Of a stretch of 8,294 nucleotides of DNA, positions 6,189 through 8,294 are shown in pieces (within the stretch, counting starts at the first letter, position 1; every line of letters begins with the position of its first letter). The stretch comes from an uncultured Oscillospiraceae bacterium. Its GTDB lineage: Bacteria; Bacillota; Clostridia; Oscillospirales; Oscillospiraceae. The stretch spans positions 1 through 8,294 of the forward strand of contig CAKUPH010000091.1 of the NCBI GenBank assembly GCA_934675115.1. Direction: 5' to 3'. A program made the translations under genes and the position numbers. The notes below the pieces were generated by a model that was given only the letters and a program-made list of their open reading frames with translations, was not told where the DNA came from and made no database searches.

Positions 6189-6893
6189 TCACATCTTCTC
6201 CATTTTATACCCCAGCCCCCATACCACCTTGAGGTAGCGGGGATCCGCCGGGTCGATCTCGATTTTTTCCCGCAGGTGCCGGATATGTACCGCCACCGTG
6301 TTTTCCGAGCCCAGAGCCGGGTCGTTCCACACCTGCTCATAGATCTGGGCGGTGGAATACACCCGCCCGGGATTTTTCAGCAGCAGCCGCAGGATGTTGT
6401 ACTCGATGGGAGTCAGGTTAACGCTCTCGCCGTCCACCGTCACCGATTTGGCCCCGTCGTCCATGGCGATGGCCCCGTTGCGCAGGACGTTTTCGTCCGG
6501 CTCCGTCCGGGCCTTGCCGCCCAGCATGGTGTACCGCCGCAGCTGGCTCTTCACCCGGGCCAGCACCTCGATGGGGTTGAAGGGCTTGGTCACGTAGTCG
6601 TCCGCGCCGATGTTCAGCCCCAGCACCTTGTCGCTGTCCTCGCTCTTGGCGGTGAGGAGGATGATGGGGATGTTTCCCTCCTCCCGGAGCCTCGCGGTGG
6701 CCCTGATGCCGTCCAGCTTCGGCATCATCACGTCCATCAGAATGAGGTCGATGTTCCGGGCGCGGACGACGGCCAGCGCCTCCTCCCCGTTATAGGCGGC
6801 CACGGTCTGGTAGCCCTCGCTGGTGAGGTAGATGTCCAGCGCCGAAACGATGTCCCTGTCGTCGTCACAAATCAGAATGGTGTACACAGCCAT
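6189..6893 (-). CDS. OmpR/VanR-class response regulator
   Basis: From ATG 6893 the protein has 234 residues. The receiver domain (about 1-115) has the acidic cluster D10-D12, phosphoacceptor D54 in LILMDVMMPKLDG, T81 and K103. The C-terminal winged-helix DNA-binding domain (about 137-232) has LTPIEYNILRLLLKNPGRVYS, the VAVHIRHLREKIE recognition region and the final GLGYKMEK wing. Both phosphorylation and DNA binding should be intact. ATG 6893 is chosen because GGAG lies 7 nt upstream and family members start immediately before the ILICDDD strand. An in-frame TTG at 6917 falls on the promoter -10 and is unlikely. The stop touches the kinase start region, showing translational coupling. The promoter and CTTAA repeats upstream suggest autoregulation. 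Confidence 0.95.
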   Translation of the reverse strand: MAVYTILICDDDRDIVSALDIYLTSEGYQTVAAYNGEEALAVVRARNIDLILMDVMMPKLDGIRATARLREEGNIPIILLTAKSEDSDKVLGLNIGADDYVTKPFNPIEVLARVKSQLRRYTMLGGKARTEPDENVLRNGAIAMDDGAKSVTVDGESVNLTPIEYNILRLLLKNPGRVYSTAQIYEQVWNDPALGSENTVAVHIRHLREKIEIDPADPRYLKVVWGLGYKMEKM

Positions 6894-6916
6894 CCTCCTT
6901 CTCCTATCGTAATACA

Positions 6917-6946
6917 ATCATAGCAGACCGCCCCATTAAGATACAA
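6917..6946 (-). promoter_or_regulatory. Promoter of the two-component operon
   Basis: The -10 TATGAT (6917-6922) matches 5 of 6 consensus bases. At 18 bp the -35 is TTGTAT (6941-6946), a 3 of 6 match. A good -10 with a weak -35 beside direct repeats is the pattern expected for an activator-dependent promoter. Confidence 0.55.
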
Positions 6947-6974
6947 CGGGGCAGCGGATTAAGAAATATTTAAG
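6936..6974 (-). promoter_or_regulatory. CTTAA direct repeats, candidate response-regulator binding site
   Basis: CTTAA occurs at 6936-6940, 6959-6963 and 6970-6974 on the minus strand. The spacings are 23 and 11 bp, about two and one helical turns. OmpR-family regulators bind tandem half-sites about 10-11 bp apart, and the nearest copy abuts the -35. That the regulator at 6189-6893 binds here is inference. Confidence 0.4.
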
Positions 6975-6991
6975 GCGGACAAAAGGCCCGC
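6975..6991 (-). terminator. Weak hairpin after the phosphopantetheinyl transferase gene
   Basis: GCGGGC and GTCCGC form a 6-bp stem (one G-U pair) around CTTTT, starting 3 nt beyond the stop. It is followed by CTTAAATATTTCTT rather than a clean U-tract, so it is at best a weak terminator and some transcription may continue into the regulator gene. Confidence 0.3.
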
Positions 6992-6993
6992 TT

Positions 6994-7488
6994 TCACAGC
7001 CAGACGATGCCCTCCGGCACGGAACCCGAGCAGCACACCGCCCCCCGCCAGCCGTCCCCGGCGAAGCTCCCGTGGGGGCAGGGCGGCGTCCCCGGCCGCT
7101 TCCGGGGCGGGTAGATGGGGATGTCCTCCCGCTTGCACCAGCTCTCCTTCAGCGTCCAGAGCCGGTAAAACTCCCCCCAGTCGCCGCCGCAGGCGGCCTG
7201 CTCCTCCGCCGTCAGGGCGTAGACAAACAGCCCCGGACTCCGGGGGCGCACCCGTTCGATGTCCGTCCCCACCGGCCCGTCACCGGACAGGGCGCACAGC
7301 GCCAGCCCGCCGCTGTGGCTCAGGGAGAACCACCGCTCCGGCGCGTCCGGAAAATACGGCTTGCCCCGGGGGCTGCGGGCAATGTCCGGCAGCGTCTCCC
7401 AGCCCCAGACCAGCTTCGCACCCTCCGCCAGCAGCGGCCAAGCCAGCGCCTTGCCGTCCGCCCCCCGGCGGCCAAAGAGCCACGTCAT
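6994..7488 (-). CDS. Short Sfp-type 4'-phosphopantetheinyl transferase
   Basis: This 164-residue protein has the signature of enzymes that move phosphopantetheine from CoA to a serine of acyl or peptidyl carrier proteins. The family motifs are in order: GKPYF (42-46), WFSLSHSGG (53-61), the Mg-binding VGTDIE with D76 and E78 (73-78), and FYRLWTLKESWCK with E115 (107-119). It is shorter than Sfp itself (about 224 residues); the N-terminal half-domain and the part after the WTLKES motif are reduced, and the tail is proline- and cysteine-rich (PPRKRPGTPPCPHG, 127-140). ATG 7488 is preceded by a GGGGGGAG run 4 nt away; the in-frame ATG 7506 lies upstream of that site and is rejected. It has its own promoter. 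No carrier protein, polyketide or peptide synthetase gene is in view, so the target is unknown. Confidence 0.87.
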   Translation of the reverse strand: MTWLFGRRGADGKALAWPLLAEGAKLVWGWETLPDIARSPRGKPYFPDAPERWFSLSHSGGLALCALSGDGPVGTDIERVRPRSPGLFVYALTAEEQAACGGDWGEFYRLWTLKESWCKREDIPIYPPRKRPGTPPCPHGSFAGDGWRGAVCCSGSVPEGIVWL

Positions 7489-7510
7489 CGTTCTCCCCCC
7501 TTCCATACAT

Positions 7511-7538
7511 ATTATAAATATACCGCGCAAAAAAACAA
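7511..7538 (-). promoter_or_regulatory. Promoter of the phosphopantetheinyl transferase gene
   Basis: A consensus -10 TATAAT (7511-7516) is preceded at 16 bp by TTGTTT (7533-7538, 4 of 6 matches to TTGACA). The -35 lies wholly inside the U-tract of the nitroreductase terminator. The -10 is only about 22 bp from the start codon, giving a very short leader. Confidence 0.6.
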
Positions 7539-7562
7539 GCGTCGTTCCCATGGGAACGGCGC
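7529..7562 (-). terminator. Rho-independent terminator of the nitroreductase gene
   Basis: A 10-bp stem with one C-A mismatch (7539-7548 with 7553-7562, loop CATG) contains the perfect 16-bp palindrome CGTTCCCATGGGAACG. It is followed on the minus strand by TTGTTTTTTT (7529-7538). It lies 25 bp beyond the nitroreductase stop. Confidence 0.85.
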
Positions 7563-7587
7563 CCGTTTCGTTCGTTTCCCTATGATT

Positions 7588-8148
7588 TTACAGCCAGCTG
7601 ACCGCGCCCTCCCGGCGGGACGCGGCCTCGGGCTCCTCCGCGCCGTAGCCCACGGCAAGGGCAAAGTTGGGCACAAAGCCCGCGGGAATGCCCAGCTTTT
7701 CCTTCAGCTTCTCGCCGCCGGGGGCGTTGAGACACACCTGATAGGACGCCAGATAGCAGCTGTCCAGCCCCAGACTCCTGGCGGCGATGGCCATGTTCTC
7801 CACGGCGTTGGCGCAGCTGGCCACGGTGTTGGGATCGGTGCCCTCGCCGGACACCAGAATGGCACATGGCGCGCCGCGGTAGGTATCAAAGGTGCCGTTC
7901 CGGATCATTTCCAGCACGGGGGCGGGGGTGTTGGGGTCGGCCAGCATGATGGCCTTGTTGCCCTCGTTCAGTTCGTCCAGCACAGCCTTGTCGGTGACTA
8001 CGGTGAAATGCCACGGCTGGAAGCCCATGGCGGATGCGGCGTACTGGCCGCATTTGACCAGCGTCTCCAGATCCTCGCGGCTGACGGGCCTGTTCTCATA
8101 CTTGCGCACCGCGCGGCGCTCCAGAATAGTCTTAATGACTTCGTTCAT
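7588..8148 (-). CDS. Nitroreductase-family FMN oxidoreductase
   Basis: This 186-residue protein belongs to the nitroreductase-like flavoproteins, which use FMN and NAD(P)H to reduce varied acceptors; the true substrate cannot be told. The signature is the N-terminal ILERRAVRKYENRPVS (8-23, phosphate-binding arginines R11, R12 and R15), AASAMGFQPWHFTVV (38-51), the long helix around ANAVENMAIAARSLGLDSCYL (113-133) and the C-terminal ALAVGYGAEEP (163-173). Length is normal for a single-domain member and it looks complete. It should be cytoplasmic. ATG 8148 has GGAGG 8 nt upstream. It has its own promoter and a strong terminator, so it is probably monocistronic. Confidence 0.95.
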   Translation of the reverse strand: MNEVIKTILERRAVRKYENRPVSREDLETLVKCGQYAASAMGFQPWHFTVVTDKAVLDELNEGNKAIMLADPNTPAPVLEMIRNGTFDTYRGAPCAILVSGEGTDPNTVASCANAVENMAIAARSLGLDSCYLASYQVCLNAPGGEKLKEKLGIPAGFVPNFALAVGYGAEEPEAASRREGAVSWL

Positions 8149-8184
8149 ATCAGCAGCCTCCGTTCTAATTTTTTGGCATTATAT

Positions 8185-8213
8185 ATTATACCGTACCGGC
8201 GTTCCGGGTGCAA
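8185..8213 (-). promoter_or_regulatory. Promoter of the nitroreductase gene
   Basis: A consensus -10 TATAAT (8185-8190) lies 17 bp from TTGCAC (8208-8213, weak -35). A second TATAAT at 8178-8183 overlaps the AT-rich stretch. The spacer contains CCGGAACGCCGG, a short inverted repeat that could be an operator. Confidence 0.6.
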
Positions 8214-8254
8214 GCAGGTAATACAAACGAAACTTTTCCGGGTATCCTGTGCAC

Positions 8255-8279
8255 AAAAAATCAAACAATCAGCGGATTG
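8255..8279 (-). terminator. Possible terminator of a gene beyond the window end
   Basis: CAATC, loop CGCT, GATTG (8266-8279) is followed on the minus strand by TTTGATTTTTT. The stem is only 5 bp, extendable by A-U and G-U pairs, so this is a weak candidate. It suggests a further minus-strand gene ending just past 8294. Confidence 0.35.
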
Positions 8280-8294
8280 CCTAAATTTTAACGA

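Noticed and set aside
3859..6237. A 792-codon plus-strand open frame opposite the histidine kinase gene
   Set aside because: The minus strand encodes a textbook kinase. The plus frame is rich in His, Gln, Arg and Pro without motifs, as expected from reversed GC-rich codons.
6159..6923. A 254-codon plus-strand frame opposite the response regulator gene
   Set aside because: The minus strand has intact receiver and winged-helix motifs; the plus frame is an antisense shadow without an initiation site.
7543..7558. The perfect palindrome CGTTCCCATGGGAACG as an operator
   Set aside because: It is the core of a stem-loop followed by TTGTTTTTTT, which is better explained as the nitroreductase terminator.
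1..8294. CRISPR array, tRNA, rRNA or complete insertion sequence
   Set aside because: No regularly spaced repeats, cloverleaf, conserved rRNA segments or transposase with terminal inverted repeats were found on either strand by eye.

Overview
The window looks like chromosome of a high-GC gut Clostridia member (Oscillospirales-like). The basis is GC-rich coding (roughly 60 percent by eye), Firmicutes-type AGGAGG ribosome binding sites and A/T-rich -10 boxes, a VanS-like kinase, and RepA_N and TnpV remnants typical of Firmicutes mobile DNA. Genus is not determinable from this sequence alone. All protein genes are on the minus strand, so transcription runs from high to low coordinates.

Positions 1-890 are accessory DNA. 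They hold an in-frame chimera (59-589) joining the start of a RepA_N plasmid/ICE replication initiator to almost all of a TnpV transposon protein. Upstream of it is a 65-codon unrecognised gene (692-889) with its own terminator. By hand count, GC changes from about 41 to about 61 percent at the chimera junction. Positions 890-1201 have no supportable gene, and an orphan plus-strand terminator lies at 1202-1231.

Positions 1245-3830 hold an M3-family oligoendopeptidase (1245-2954) and, 70 bp upstream in the same direction, a TetR-type regulator (3025-3609). The regulator frame is fused in phase to the first 48 codons of a membrane protein. The well-placed GGAGG for that membrane protein is followed by ATA where ATG is expected. 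The promoter carries a perfect 12-bp tandem duplication over its -10 and overlaps the terminator of the preceding operon.

Positions 3907-6974 hold a two-component system: an OmpR/VanR-class response regulator (6189-6893) translationally coupled to a large six-TM sensor histidine kinase (3907-6186). Upstream are evenly spaced CTTAA repeats that could be an autoregulatory binding site.

Positions 6994-8294 hold a short Sfp-type 4'-phosphopantetheinyl transferase (6994-7488) and a nitroreductase (7588-8148), each with its own promoter. No acyl or peptidyl carrier partner is present. Apart from the two-component pair there is no evidence for a multi-gene system. The most notable items are the two in-frame gene fusions and the overlapping terminator/promoter arrangements.
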